Assembly (NCBI GenBank): GCA_030848705.1
Contig: CM061236.1
Span: forward strand, 64,685,481 to 64,749,480
Reading direction: 5' to 3'
DNA: 64,000 nt
DNA from: Heracleum sosnowskyi
Taxonomy: Eukaryota; Streptophyta; Magnoliopsida; Apiales; Apiaceae
Positions 53,420-64,000 of this stretch are shown piece by piece. The position numbers and the translations under genes were made by a program. The notes under the pieces are model-generated. The model saw nothing but the letters and a program-made list of their open reading frames with translations. It was not told where the DNA came from and ran no database searches. Each line of letters begins with the position of its first letter. The stretch's first letter is position 1.

Positions 53420-56400
53420 TGTGACGCCCTCGAAATCCGGGGTTAAGATTTCGGCATCACTGACCAACAATAAAATAAAACCTGCTATACAATAATATAA
53501 ATATAACAACCCCTGAACTACACACCAAGATCACATCAGGTTACAGTCTGAAACAGATACTACAAAAGACAAACTAAATCAAACTACTGCCTGTCATTAG
53601 AACGCCCCGATAAGGAGCTATCACTAACAACCGAAAAACTGATTTAGATTACAACTTCTAACATAATAAAATCTAATACATCACTGGTCTTCTAAGGTCC
53701 ATAAACAGCTATAATAAACAACCTCCTGGGTAAAAGTGACCTCCAAGATCTCAGGGGAGTCAGAGAATCTAATGCGGGTTGTCTCGCGATGGGACATCTT
53801 CTCGCTTTACTGAAATATCAAGGTTAACAACAAGAGTGAGCAAAAGGCTCAGCAAGTATATATAAACTGCACAATATGAAATAATTATGCAACAATAGAA
53901 ATATGTATAAAAATGAACTCAGATGGCCAAGAAAATGGCAATATATAAAAAGAATCAACTTAACTGGCAAAGATGAACAATACTGATAATCAACTTCAAA
54001 CTGTAAGTTAGAATTGGATTTTTACTATGACGCAACGGGTTAAGGTGGATGATCAGTCACACCAAAACCCCGGACCATACCCACGGTATGTCCAAATACT
54101 GAACTGGATCCAAGGCCGCTTTTGGCCTACATAATACTGATACTCTGACTGGCGTCGGCAGTCCTTAAAACATTTCATTTTTAATTAAAAACTTCCAATT
54201 CCAACTTAATACTGGGAGTTAGGTGTCGGAACAATCGACTACCTCATTAATTCAACTATTACTTTCAACTGTCTGATTAACTTTATCAACTGAATTAGGG
54301 TAAGACAAATGCATACGAATTAAATTTCCAATCACAAGGATTCAAGGAAAAATCTGAAAAATACATGGTGCTGCAAGTTTCAATAATAAAGAACCAAGAT
54401 TGAATCTGGAAAATATAAGATGCTGCAAGAAACTGGTTATGGAATGAAATAGGATTATCAAGTTAAGCAATAGGGTATTTCAATTTCAGGATGATAATGG
54501 AAACTGGTTATGAACGATAATTAAATAGGAAACAAGAATCGTGCTTCAAAAGAATACAAGTTGAGTAACTTGCCTGGATAGTGGATACTGCTTTAACTGA
54601 GCTACTGAACCTTATCCTTTCCTTTATCTCTACTCGTCTCTATAATAACAAATTTCTAGATTAGATAATAACCAATAACCTCCACTCATTTCTAATACTA
54701 ACTACCCAGCGCAATCTAATCAATTACAACTAATTTAAGCAAATAATTACATATAGAAGATAACATATAAACATGCATTGACTCGACACTAACATAATGA
54801 TAATTAAACACCTAACTTACTACCATCAAATAGCACGTATCATTTAATCACATTTTAATAAATATATATTAACACAGGATTAAATATAATTAATTAAAAT
54901 CAAACAACTCATTTAATCAACTAAATTAACCAAATCAACCCGAGAATAAATTAAATAAATCTAAAATAATAAAATAGTTTGAAAATAATAATCAAATTTG
55001 ATTTATAAATAATCAAAATTAAATAATAATCAATTAATAAAATTCACCAATTAATTATCAAATTAATTGGTCAATTAAATCAATTTTATTATTATTTAAA
55101 ATTGATTAAAATTAATCAAATTCAATTATTCTTTAAACTCTAAAAAGTTTAAAACAAATAATAAAATAAATGAATAGATTTTACGAAATTTCAGCATGAC
55201 CCGTTCGTAAACAGGACTAGCCAGAAATTTTGCATGTACTATGCTGCGCCCCCAATCATAGGACGGATCACATAGTACAGCACCACAATAATAACCTGTA
55301 TACACAATCACGGTAATCCGCAACACTAATCACTATCACCACTACTTTACAACTCAAGATTAATTCTAACTTTAAATACATCAAATTTTCGATATACAAC
55401 TAAAGATCTAAATTTATTCGAAACCAACTAAAATTCATCAATACTGTATAACTATGCACCACATTACTATTTAACATATTCCAAGAACTTGCACAATCAA
55501 TAAAATCAATTAATAACAGAAAAATAAGTTTATACACTAACCTCAGACAAACATGGATTTAAAATCTATTTACTAAACAAAACATATTATTAGCTAATTA
55601 TTATCAGAACAAACTTATTAAAATCAACACGTACTTAAAGAATTGAATTAAACACGGATATCTACGCTCACTAATAATACTCATAAAAATCTGCCAAAGC
55701 AATTTCACATACTCCAAATTGTGCATAAATATATATCATAATTAAAACAGGAAAACGAATTAATAACACACATAAACAAATTTTATAAATGTCACGTAAT
55801 TAAATAAAAACAAATTAATAGATATTCATGAATTAATAGAATGAATTTAAACACCGAATTACATACGCCAACTAAACTCATTCGAACAATTATCGAAAAT
55901 AGTTCATAACTAATTTCATCGTCAAAAATCTGCACCCCACATTTGTGTATAATCATTAATACATAAAATTAAAATAATAACTAATACATCAAGAAAATGA
56001 ATGATAGTTTTCACATAATAAGAAAACGAAAACAATCACAGGGATTTCGATTACTGCCATCTAACATCACAAAAACGAAATTATCAACACACAATTATCA
56101 AGAAAACAAACGAATTTGGAAATACACAGAATAATAAAAAAAAGCGAAACACAAAAATATTCACATATTAAAACGAATTTGAACAACAAGGCTTTGAGTT
56201 ATACCCCAGAGAACTGATAATCGAAAATAGAGGACAATGACTGCGGTGACTACTGGCCGGAAAAGACGCCGGAAACGAGCAGAACTGCGGCGGCTTTGAC
56301 ATAAAACCACCGGCGGCCGGACTTAAATAGAAAGAAACCGGTGGTTCTGGCAGCAAACGGAAACAGGGAAAGGGGGGTGTCACCGCGGCGGGGAGAGAAA

Positions 56401-58127
56401 ATCGAGGGGGGGGTGGCGCGTGTTTTCTTCCGCTGTATGTGTATGATACACGGGTGTGTGAGTTTGTGTGGTGTGTGTATTGTGTGGTGATAATTAGATG
56501 GGTGATTGTCAGGGACCAATTATCTAACAATCTGTTTCGTAGCCGTTCGATTAACATTTTAACGGTCAGGATTAAAAAAAAAAAAAATCAGTTCCGCGCT
56601 TTTTTTCCGCGAATAGCAGACCTTCCGCGCTTTTTTTCCGCGGAGCACTGTATCGCTCCGCGTAAAAAAAGCGCGGAGCCAAGACAACCAAAACTTTTCA
56701 GTGGTTTTGTAAAGATTGATGTAGCAATACTGTATTCCCTAGAATCACATGCATGGCTGATGATCATGTTGTTTGATATTTAATACAAACTTGTGACCAT
56801 GTTTATCTCCTTTTTTTTATTGAATTTTATTTCTACACTTACAGAATTAATGTATTAATTATGGATATAAATGAAAAATATCTTATACTTCTTCTGTCCC
56901 TCTCATTTCTTTACACTTTCCTTTTTGATACGTCCCTCTCATTTCTTTATATACCAAAAAAAGTAACATTTTATAATATAAAATCCAATCACATTCACTA
57001 TTTTCCTCAACTATACATACTTTTTACCCACTTTATATATTAAATATTGATTGTTCCTACCACTTTACTCATTTTTCTTATTTTTTTCCTATTAATTTAC
57101 ACTTTTTCTTAACCTCCGTGACGTCCCCTCAATGTAAGAAAAAGTGGGTATAAAGTATGTATAGTTGAGGAAAATAGTGAATGTGATTGGATTTTATATT
57201 ATAAAATGTTACTATTTTTGGTATATAAAGAAATGAGAGGGACGTATCAAAAAGGAAAGTGTAAAGAAATGAGAGGGACAGAAGGAGTATAAGATATTTT
57301 TCATTTATATCCATAATTAATACATTAATTCTGTAAGTGTAGAAATAAAATTCAATAAAAAATGGAGATAAACATGGTCATAAGTTTGTATTAAATATCA
57401 AACAACATGATCATCAGCCATGCATGTGATTCTAGGGAATACAGTATTGCTACATCAATCTTTACAAAACCACTGAAAAGTTTTGGTTGTCTTGGCTCCG
57501 CGCTTTTTTTACGCGGAGCGATACAGTGCTCCGCGGAAAAAAAGCGCGGAGGGTCTGCTATCCGCGGAAAAAAAGCGCGGAACTGATTTTTTTTTTTTTT
57601 AATCCTGACCGTTAAAATGTTGATCGAACGGCTACGAAACAGATTGTTAGATAATTGGTCCCTGACAATCGATTGTCAGGGACCAGGACCCTAATTAGAT
57701 ATAGATTATATTAGGTAGGATTTAGATAAGGACGACAAATTAACAATTTATTAGCCCAATGACTGAAATTTAGTGGGACTAATACGATACTGAAACAATT
57801 AATTTTTAAACGAATTTAACTCTTAAAATAATTAAATCGAACTAATAAAATTATTTACATACCAAAATTATTCTAAAAACATTTAAATGCACAAAATTCA
57901 TAATTGAATAAATTTTGAACTAATTTACTTAAAACAAATATGCCGGGCTCAAATTTACTAATAATTATCGAAAAATACTTTTAAACAAATAATACCACAT
58001 CACATATCCACATAATATTATTTAAAGATTTAATCACATAATGTAGCAAATTTTTAAATAATTAAATATTACTATTTTTATTACTTAAATAAATAGGAAA
58101 TTCGTACCTAAATTCCCGGATATTACA
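53420..58127 (-). repeat. 3' LTR of minus-strand chromovirus (4708 bp, with nested element)
   Basis: On its strand it starts TGTAATATCCGGGAATTTAGG and ends GGGCGTCACA. The native part is about 3.5 kb; the rest is the palindromic element 56500-57691 and its target duplication. A GC-rich patch near 56250-56420 contains CCGGCG and CGGCCGG blocks and a possible TATTTAAG TATA box at about 56319-56326 (on the minus strand). Confidence 0.88.
56500..57691. mobile_element. Palindromic foldback element with 9-bp target duplication (MULE-like)
   Basis: The ends are flanked by TAATTAGAT at 56491-56499 and 57692-57700. Starting with GGG, the left end (GGGTGATTGTCAGGGACC) and the inverted right end (GGGTCCTGGTCCCTGACAATC, then GATTGTCAGGGACC) match after a 17-base deletion on the left. 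The arms are about 530 bp each and near identical: matching open frames of 60-61 codons occur at 56861-57043 on plus and 57129-57314 on minus. The spacer is about 57032-57130. Each arm has GC-rich GCGCTTTTTTTCCGCG blocks. A 9-bp duplication and long terminal inverted repeats point to Mutator-like elements; no transposase is present. Confidence 0.85.
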
Positions 58128-58140
58128 TCCTTCCCCCTTA
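58128..58140 (-). other. Polypurine tract of minus-strand chromovirus
   Basis: On the minus strand TTAAGGGGGAAGGA runs directly into the LTR start TGTAATATCC. It is the plus-strand primer site. Confidence 0.8.
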
Positions 58141-58165
58141 AAAGGATTCTGTCCTCGGAATCAAC

Positions 58166-58636
58166 CTAAGCAAATAGATGTGGATACTTTGCTAAAATTT
58201 CACTCTCAAGTTCCCAAGTCGATTCCTCAACCTTGGGATTCCTCCACAAAACTTTTACTAGATTCACTGTCTTGTTTCTTAATACTTTCTCCTGCCGATC
58301 TAATATCTGAATCGGTCGCTCCACATAAGACAAATCTGGCTGAATCTCTATAGGCTCATACTCTATGACATGATTAGAATCGGGATGATACTTCTTAAGC
58401 ATAGACACATGGAATACATTATGAATGTGCTGCATATGGGGTGGTAAGGCTAACTCATAAGCAACTTTTCCAACTCGCTTGAGAATCTCGAATGGACCAA
58501 CATATCTTGGGCTAAGCTTTCCTTTATTACCAAATCTCAAGAGTCCTTTCCATGGTGATATCTTCAATAGAACCTGTTCTCCTTCCTCAAAGTCCATATC
58601 TTTCCTGGATTGATCCGCATACTTTTTCTGTCGATT
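58166..58636 (-). pseudogene. Chromovirus integrase C-terminus and chromodomain
   Basis: Continues the integrase frame after a TAG at 58637-58639. Visible are FEEGEQVLLKISPWKGLLRF, KLSPRYVGPFEILKRVGKVA (the GPY/F module) and HNVFHVSMLKKY. A chromodomain at the C-terminus follows: PIQILDRQEKVLRNKTVNLV and KVLWRNPKVEESTWELESEI, ending at the true stop near 58166. Chromodomains guide chromovirus integration to heterochromatin; the aromatic cage positions look partly kept. Confidence 0.9.
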
Positions 58637-59419
58637 CTAAGCAGCTACTAATCTCTTCTGAATAAGCTCGATCACTTCTTTAGTTTGCTGAACCAACTCT
58701 GGCCCCAAAATTTTACGTTCACCAACCTCTTCCCAACACACAGGGGATCGACATTTCCGTCCATACAGTGCTTCATAAGGTGGCATTCCAATGCTCTCAT
58801 GATAACTGTTGTTGTAGGAGAATTCCACTAATGGCAAATGATCGTCCCACGTACCTTTGAAATCTAATGCACAAACTGGAAGCATGTCTTCAATTGTCTG
58901 AATCGTCCTCTCACTTTGACCATCAGTTTGAGGATGATACGCCGTACTCATGTTAAGTTTAGTGCCTAAGCATTCCTGGAACTGCCTCCAAAATCTCGAA
59001 TTGAACCTAGGATCTCTGTCGGATACAATTGATACTGGAACTCCATGACGTACCACTATTTCTTTCAAATACAGGTGAACCAGCTTGTCCATTGAAAATC
59101 TTTCGTTGATCGGCAAGAAATGCGTTGACTTCGTCAATCTATCAATAATGACCAAGATAGCGTCATGATTAGCTTTAGTCCTCGGTAAACCAACCACGAA
59201 ATCCATAACAATGTGCTCCCACTTCCATTCTGGAATCTCTAATGGCTGTAATTGTCCACTTGGCCTCTGGTGCTCAGCTTTGACTCTCTGGCAAGTGTAA
59301 CACTTACTAACCCATTCTGCAATCTCTCACTTCATGTTTGGCCACCAAAAATTTTGTTTCAAATCCCGATACATCTTAGTGCTTCCTGGATGAATAGAAT
59401 ACCTCGAATTATACGCTTC
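58637..59419 (-). pseudogene. Chromovirus integrase core
   Basis: Reads the integrase after a stop at 59420-59422. Zinc motif: YSIHPGSTKMYRDL and CYTCQRVKAEHQ, with a TGA at 59327-59329 where Arg is expected (MKREI). Core: MDFVVGLPRTKANHDA (first Asp), IVSDRDPRFNSRFW (second Asp) and HPQTDGQSERTIQTIEDML (Glu). All three catalytic acids are kept. It ends in a TAG at 58637-58639 where Gln is expected. The frame is the same as in gag and RT. Confidence 0.9.
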
Positions 59420-61639
59420 CTAAAGAATTTCCTGCTTAAGTTCTGTAACATTAGGTACCCAGATTCTAGAAGAAAAATGTAGAACTCCTTTATCATCCTT
59501 TTGACTGCATATCTCTTCTCCTGTCAGCTCAACCACATTACTACTCATCACTTCCTCTTGGCATCTTCTAATCTTTTCCAACAATTCAGGTTGAAAGGTC
59601 ATCGTGTACATCATTTCAGTATCAGACTCAGGAATCTGAATCTCTATCTCCAGCTTCTCTAATTCCTTGCATAGTTCTGCTGTCGTTGTCAACATGTTTA
59701 GTTCCTCTTTTCTGCTCAAGTCATCTGCCACCACATTTGCTTTCCCGGGATGGTAGTTAATAGAACAATCATTATCCTTGATCAACTCTAACCATCTTCG
59801 CTGTCTCATATTCAATTCCTTCTCTGTAAAGATATACTTCAAGATCTTGTGGTCCGTGTAAATTTCACACTTCTCTCCATATAGGTAATGTCTCCAAATT
59901 TTCAATGCAAATACTATGGCTGCCAACTCCAAGTCATGGGTAGGATACTTTTGCTCATGAGGTTTTAGTTGCCTAGAAGCATACGCAATCACTGCACCAT
60001 GTTGCATAAGCACACAACCTAAAACTTTATGAGAAGCATCACTATAAATCACAAAATTTCCTCGATCATCTGGTAGCGTTAACACTAGAGCGGTCACTAA
60101 CCTTCTCTTCAATTCTTGAAAGCTTTCTTCACACTTCTCCGTCCACACAAAATTTTCATTCTTTCTTGTAAGCCTCGTCAATGGTGTTGCTATCTTAGCA
60201 AAGTCTGGAACAAACCTTCGATAATATCCCGCTAGCCCCATAAAACTTCTGACTTCTGTTGGTGTCTTCGGTCTACCCCAATTCATAACAGCTTCAATCT
60301 TGGCTGGATCCACCTTAATTCCACCACTGCTGACCACATGCCCTAAAAATTGCACTTCTTGTAACCCAAACTCGCATTTTGAAAATTTCGCATACAATCT
60401 CTCCCGTCTTAAAGTCTCCAACGCTATTCTCAAGTGATGTGCATGCTCTTCTTCTATCTTGGAATATATCAAAATATCATCTATAAACACGATCACAAAT
60501 TTATCCAAGTACTTCTTAAAGACTCTGTTCATCAAATCCATGAATGTCGCTGGTGCGTTGGTCAATCCAAAAGCCATAACCAAAAATTCATAGTGCCCGT
60601 ACCTGGTTCGAAAAGCTGTCTTCGGTATGTCCTCCGGCTTAATCTTTAGCTGATGATAACCTGACCTCAAGTCGATCTTAGAGAAAAACACGGTGACTTT
60701 TAATTGGTCAAAAAAATCGTCTATTCTTGGCAACGGATATCTGTTCTTGATGGTCAACTTGTTCAACTCCCGATAGTCGATACACATTCTCATGCTACCG
60801 TCTTTCTTCTTCACAAACAAAACTGGCGTTCCCCAAGGGGACACACTGGGCCGAATCACTCCTTTCTCTAGTAGTTCCTGCAGCTGCGTAGCTAATTCCT
60901 TCATTTCAACTGGTGCCATTCTGTACGGAGCATTGGAAACAGGTTCTGCCCCTGGTGCTAAGTCGATCGCAAACTCTATTTCTCTGTCTGGAGGCAACCC
61001 TGGCAACTCGTCAGGAAAGACATCTGGAAATTCGTTCACCACTGGAATCTCCTCTATTTTCGGTGCTTCTTTGCTAACATCCACGACATAGGCAAGATAA
61101 GCTTCACACCCCTGGCGTAGTAACTTCTTTGTTTGCATTATTGTCAGAAATTCCTTCTTTTGCTTTTGACCTTTGAATACTACTTCATTCCCGTCTGGAT
61201 ATCTCAATGTCACCTTCTTATTTTTACAGTCTATGCGCGCATCGTACTCGGATAACCAATCCATTCCTAGTATCACATCAAACTCTCCCAAGTTGAAAGG
61301 TATCAAATCAACATTAAAACGGTTCCCTACTATTTCGATCTCACACTGAGGATAAATTTGATTTACAGGAACTCGTTCACAATTAGCAATTTCAACATAT
61401 AACACTTTGTCTAACACTTTACTGGCACGATTCAACTTACTAGCAAACCCTTTAAATATAAATGACTTAGAAGCTCCATAATCAATTAACACCTTAGCAC
61501 GTACTGAGTTCACAACAAGAATACCTGCAACTACTTCTGTATCCTGCACTGCATCTTTCATAGTCATGTTAAAAGTTCTTGCCCTGGGCTGTGCTGGGAC
61601 TGGTGGTCCTGCTATCCTTAGCATTTTGTTGACTGGCAC
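59420..61639 (-). pseudogene. Chromovirus protease, RT and RNase H (739-codon segment)
   Basis: The longest open piece of the polyprotein. Protease: VLIDYGASKSFIF at residues 50-62, where the usual DSGA or DTGA has Tyr, which probably destroys activity. RT: GVIRPSVSPWGTPVLFVKKK, CIDYRELNKLT, FSKIDLRSGYHQL and the catalytic FIDD (about residue 385). RNase H: IYSDASHKVLGCVLMQHG, YTDHKILKYIFTEKELNMRQ and GKANVVADDLSRK. Then comes the linker to integrase, ending RIWVPNVTELKQEIL. It ends at TAG 59420-59422 where relatives read Gln. The upstream frame is open to 61855. Confidence 0.93.
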
Positions 61640-62836
61640 TGGTTCCTTACAATTCTTTGCAATATGCCCTAGCTTTCCACAGTTGTAGCATACGATCGGG
61701 GGCTTAGAAACTGGAACTGGAGTCTGATTCCGACATTCGTTGGCAAAATGGCCTTTCTGGTTGCACTTGAAACAAACTGAGTTAGGCTTCTGACATATTC
61801 CTGAATGCTTTTTCCCACAAATCTTGCACTCTGGTATAGGTAGTCTTTGCTGCCTCTACTGATTAACAATTTGCTGGCGGTTGCCCTGCTCCACACTTGC
61901 ACTTTCTGGCTTCTTAAAATTTCCACCCCTTCTTGGTTGGAATCCTGGTTTCTTATTAAAACGGTTCTGAGAGTTACATGGTTGATGACTTCCTTCTGTG
62001 TTATCATCATTCCTTTTCCTTGCTTCCCTCTCTTTCTGGGATATATCACTTTCAGTCTCTGCAATTATCACTTTCTGTACCACTGCTGCATAAGTATCAA
62101 GCTCCAAAATAGCCAACTTGCCTCGAATCCACGCTCTTAGTCCTTGCTGAAACTTTTTCGCTTTCTTCCTTTCTGTGTTGACATAGGCTGGTGAAAACCT
62201 GGCCAATTCCGTGAACTTGGCCTCATACTCTGAAACAGTCATGTTACCTTGTTTAAGTTCCAAGAATTTAAGCTCCATCTGATCCTGCATGTATCCTGAG
62301 AAATACTTCTCCATAAACAGTTCTTTAAATCTATCCCAAGTAATAACTCCTTCTGGCTGCATTGCTCTCATAGACTCCCACCAAAAGTTAGCTTCGTTCT
62401 TTAAAATATAACTCACAAACTCAGTTTTCTGATCATTCCCAACTTTAACTAACGCAAAAGCTTTCTCAATTTCTTTCAACCAAGCATTAGCTTCCACTGG
62501 ATCTGCTGATCCCTTAAATTCAGGTGGTTTCACGCCTTGGAAAGTTTTAAATGTTACCGTGGCCACAACTTGTTCTTGCGGTTGCTGCTGTTGTTGATGT
62601 AGTTGTTGTTGCTGAAATTGCTGCTGCAGTAACTGTTGCTAAAATTATTGCTGTTGTAGCTATTGTTGCTGCTGCTGGTGCATTAACTGTTGTTTCTGCT
62701 GAGCCAGATTAGCTGTCTACTGAGTTAAGATTTGAAGAATTTGAGCAAGAGCCGGGTCCATTTGACCCCCTGCATTTGCATGATTTTCATTGGGTCGGTT
62801 CTGATTATTAGAACGGGTGGTTCTTCGGGGAGGCAT
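61640..62836 (-). pseudogene. Chromovirus gag with zinc knuckles
   Basis: ATG at 62834-62836 (MPPRRTTRSNN) begins gag. A Gln-rich N-terminal tract carries four stops (top bases 62719, 62662, 62647 and 62641), each where Gln is expected. The gag domain follows: FKGSADPVEANAWLKEIEKA, FVSYILKNEANFWWESMRAM, EKYFSGYMQDQMELKFLELK and VSEYEAKFTELARF. A TAG at 61856-61858 is in the same frame as the zinc region CKICGKKHSGIC, CFKCNQKGHFANEC and CYNCGKLGHIAKNC. The downstream protease starts at about 61639. Confidence 0.9.
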
Positions 62837-62878
62837 GGTTCTAAAATAAAACAAGCAACTCATTTAGTTTAACATTTA
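62837..62878 (-). other. Leader remnant of minus-strand chromovirus
   Basis: About 40 bases upstream of the gag ATG, without a gene. The primer site and 5' LTR expected next are not seen because another LTR begins at 62879. Confidence 0.6.
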
Positions 62879-64000
62879 TGTTAGGTCCAAAGTATCGTAG
62901 AAGGGGGGGTTGAATACGATACTCACAAATAATTCAATTTCGTTCGCGGATTAATCTTTCAGTTCTATAACGAAATCAAACACACCAAACCAAATCAAGT
63001 TTCGGGGAATATATCTTTTTATAAATATAAACCTCGAGGGGTGCTACAATTTCTAATCCGTAGATTAGCTTCAATGAGTTTAAGGTTACACAAATACAAA
63101 ACAATGATCAAGTTCTGAGCACTATTAATTTCTCTGATAATTTTCTCCGGCTCTTCTCTCTCTCAGTAATGTCTCTGTGTTGAATGCCTTAACTGAAGAA
63201 GACACTATCTTCTCTCGATTTAATTGTAGACTTGAATTGAAAAGCCATCGAACCATTTAGAATAGAATATTCTTGGCCGTTGGATCTTCATCAACCTGTC
63301 AGACAAGCACAACTTTTCACCTGCTCCATGAATTGAAAAACCATCGAATGGATTAAAAAACCATCAAATGGATTAAATCAATTTGCCATTCGATAGTTTT
63401 TAAATCAAAACTATCGAATGCCAAATTAATTTACTTTGTTTTTCAATGAATCACTTCAACCACCATTCGATAGTTTTTTCAATTGAAAAACTATCGAATC
63501 CTTTTTCTTGTCTTTTGTCCTTTAGTAATTACTCCCGTGCTCCTGGGTGTTTAAGTTTTAGACTGTATCAATTTCTTCTGAGACGATAAAACAACTTGAT
63601 CTTTTTAGTGTCGTCACCTAGTGCAACTGGTCTGGTTCACAGATGAATAACACTTGATCAATTCTTCTTTTATGTCTTCAATATAGTGTTGCTGATAAGT
63701 CCCTTGTCGTTCTGGTTGCTTCATCACTGGAATCCCGTGGTACTGAACCCTAAATCATTCACATACTTCTGTCGTCTTGAAAGTCTTGTTTCTTTTTCTG
63801 TCACTGAGGCTTGAACATTTTCATGAACTTCTTTCCGTGACCTGTTTACGGACTTCAAGAATACATAACGTATTTTGATTTTTTGAGTTTACCTTTTCTT
63901 CTTTGATTCTGGATTCCTGTGCTTCTGTTAATATTATTGTCTGTCTTGTCCTTTGTTGAGTTGTAGTTATCTCTTTTACATCTTATGTTACATTATGCTT
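62879..64000 (-). repeat. Copia LTR of the TGTTAGGTCC family, cut by the window edge
   Basis: Starts TGTTAGGTCCAAAG and GTAGAAGGGGGGTTGAATAC on the plus strand, like the minus-strand LTR at 36005. No primer site lies to its left, so it is either a 3' LTR of a minus-strand element extending right or a solo LTR. It holds an array of CATCGAATGG repeats and two 14-bp hairpins at 63387-63499. The right end is outside the window. Confidence 0.7.

Larger units (their letters stand above)
53420..62878 (-). mobile_element. Minus-strand Tekay/Del-like chromovirus
   Basis: On the minus strand this element has a leader (from 62878), gag, protease, RT, RNase H, integrase with chromodomain, polypurine tract (58128-58140) and a 4708-bp 3' LTR (58127 down to 53420). 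The 3' LTR junction interrupts the Tat antisense ORF; ATCCC (53415-53419) is the likely target copy. Its 5' LTR is not visible, because another LTR begins at 62879. The LTR is related to the remnant at 26530-30925. The polyprotein frame of 1,557 codons is continuous in frame but has eight stop codons. Confidence 0.92.

Noticed and set aside
56861..57314. Two matching short frames (plus and minus) as a gene pair
   Set aside because: They are the same sequence in the two arms of an inverted repeat and are hydrophobic only because of AT-rich codons.

Overview
This window looks like intergenic DNA from a large, repeat-rich plant genome, most likely a eudicot. The reasons are: LTR retrotransposons of typical plant lineages (Athila, Tat, Tekay/Del-like chromovirus, SIRE-like Copia), plant-type primer binding sites, a Helitron-like end, MITEs, and no recognisable intact host gene, rRNA, tRNA or bacterial feature. 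The species cannot be read from the sequence. Nearly every base with an identity belongs to a mobile element, and elements sit inside one another.

Left half (1-34.4 kb). One old, degraded plus-strand chromovirus is cut into pieces by later insertions. Its pol runs in order through 1861-2170 (RT), 13604-14354 (RT/RNase H), 26389-26515 (RNase H end) and 30926-31851 (integrase), followed by its 3' LTR from 31852. Inserted in it are: a minus-strand Copia element whose 1575-bp LTR fills 286-1860 and which runs off the left edge; a complete Athila element (2171-13603, two 1441-bp LTRs, target duplication GGACA); a complete SIRE-like Copia element (14355-26388, two 545-bp LTRs, target duplication AGAGC); and a 4.4-kb chromovirus LTR remnant (about 26530-30925). 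The LTR pairs differ at 10 of 1441 sites (Athila) and 1 of 545 sites (SIRE), so both are recent and SIRE is probably the younger.

Middle (34.4-46.6 kb). A truncated minus-strand Copia fragment (gag, PBS, LTR) abuts an AT-rich tract. That tract holds internal direct repeats with exon-like ends, a decayed RNase H (RVT_3-type) reading frame and a Helitron-like 3' hairpin near 43.73 kb. Beyond it lie unassigned AT-rich DNA, a palindromic MITE (45.6-46.1 kb) and a fragment of another.

Right half (46.6-64 kb). A decayed plus-strand Tat element has a gag-protease part, a large RT deletion filled by a foreign LTR fragment, a second RNase H, an integrase and an antisense additional ORF. That antisense ORF is interrupted at 53420 by a minus-strand chromovirus with a 4.7-kb LTR. 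Inside this LTR is a 1.2-kb near-palindromic element with a 9-bp target duplication (56500-57691). The chromovirus gag-pol frame is continuous but has eight stop codons. Its leader is cut at 62879 by another Copia LTR that reaches the window's edge.

Only the SIRE-like element keeps long clean gag and pol frames. The most striking observations are: the octamer AACTCTGA scattered through coding and non-coding parts of that element, and reversed in its LTR; stop codons in Athila and the chromovirus that nearly all look like C-to-T changes at CAG, CAA, CGA or TGG; the 1.2-kb foldback; repeated polypurine-like tracts in Athila; and hairpin arrays in two LTR families.
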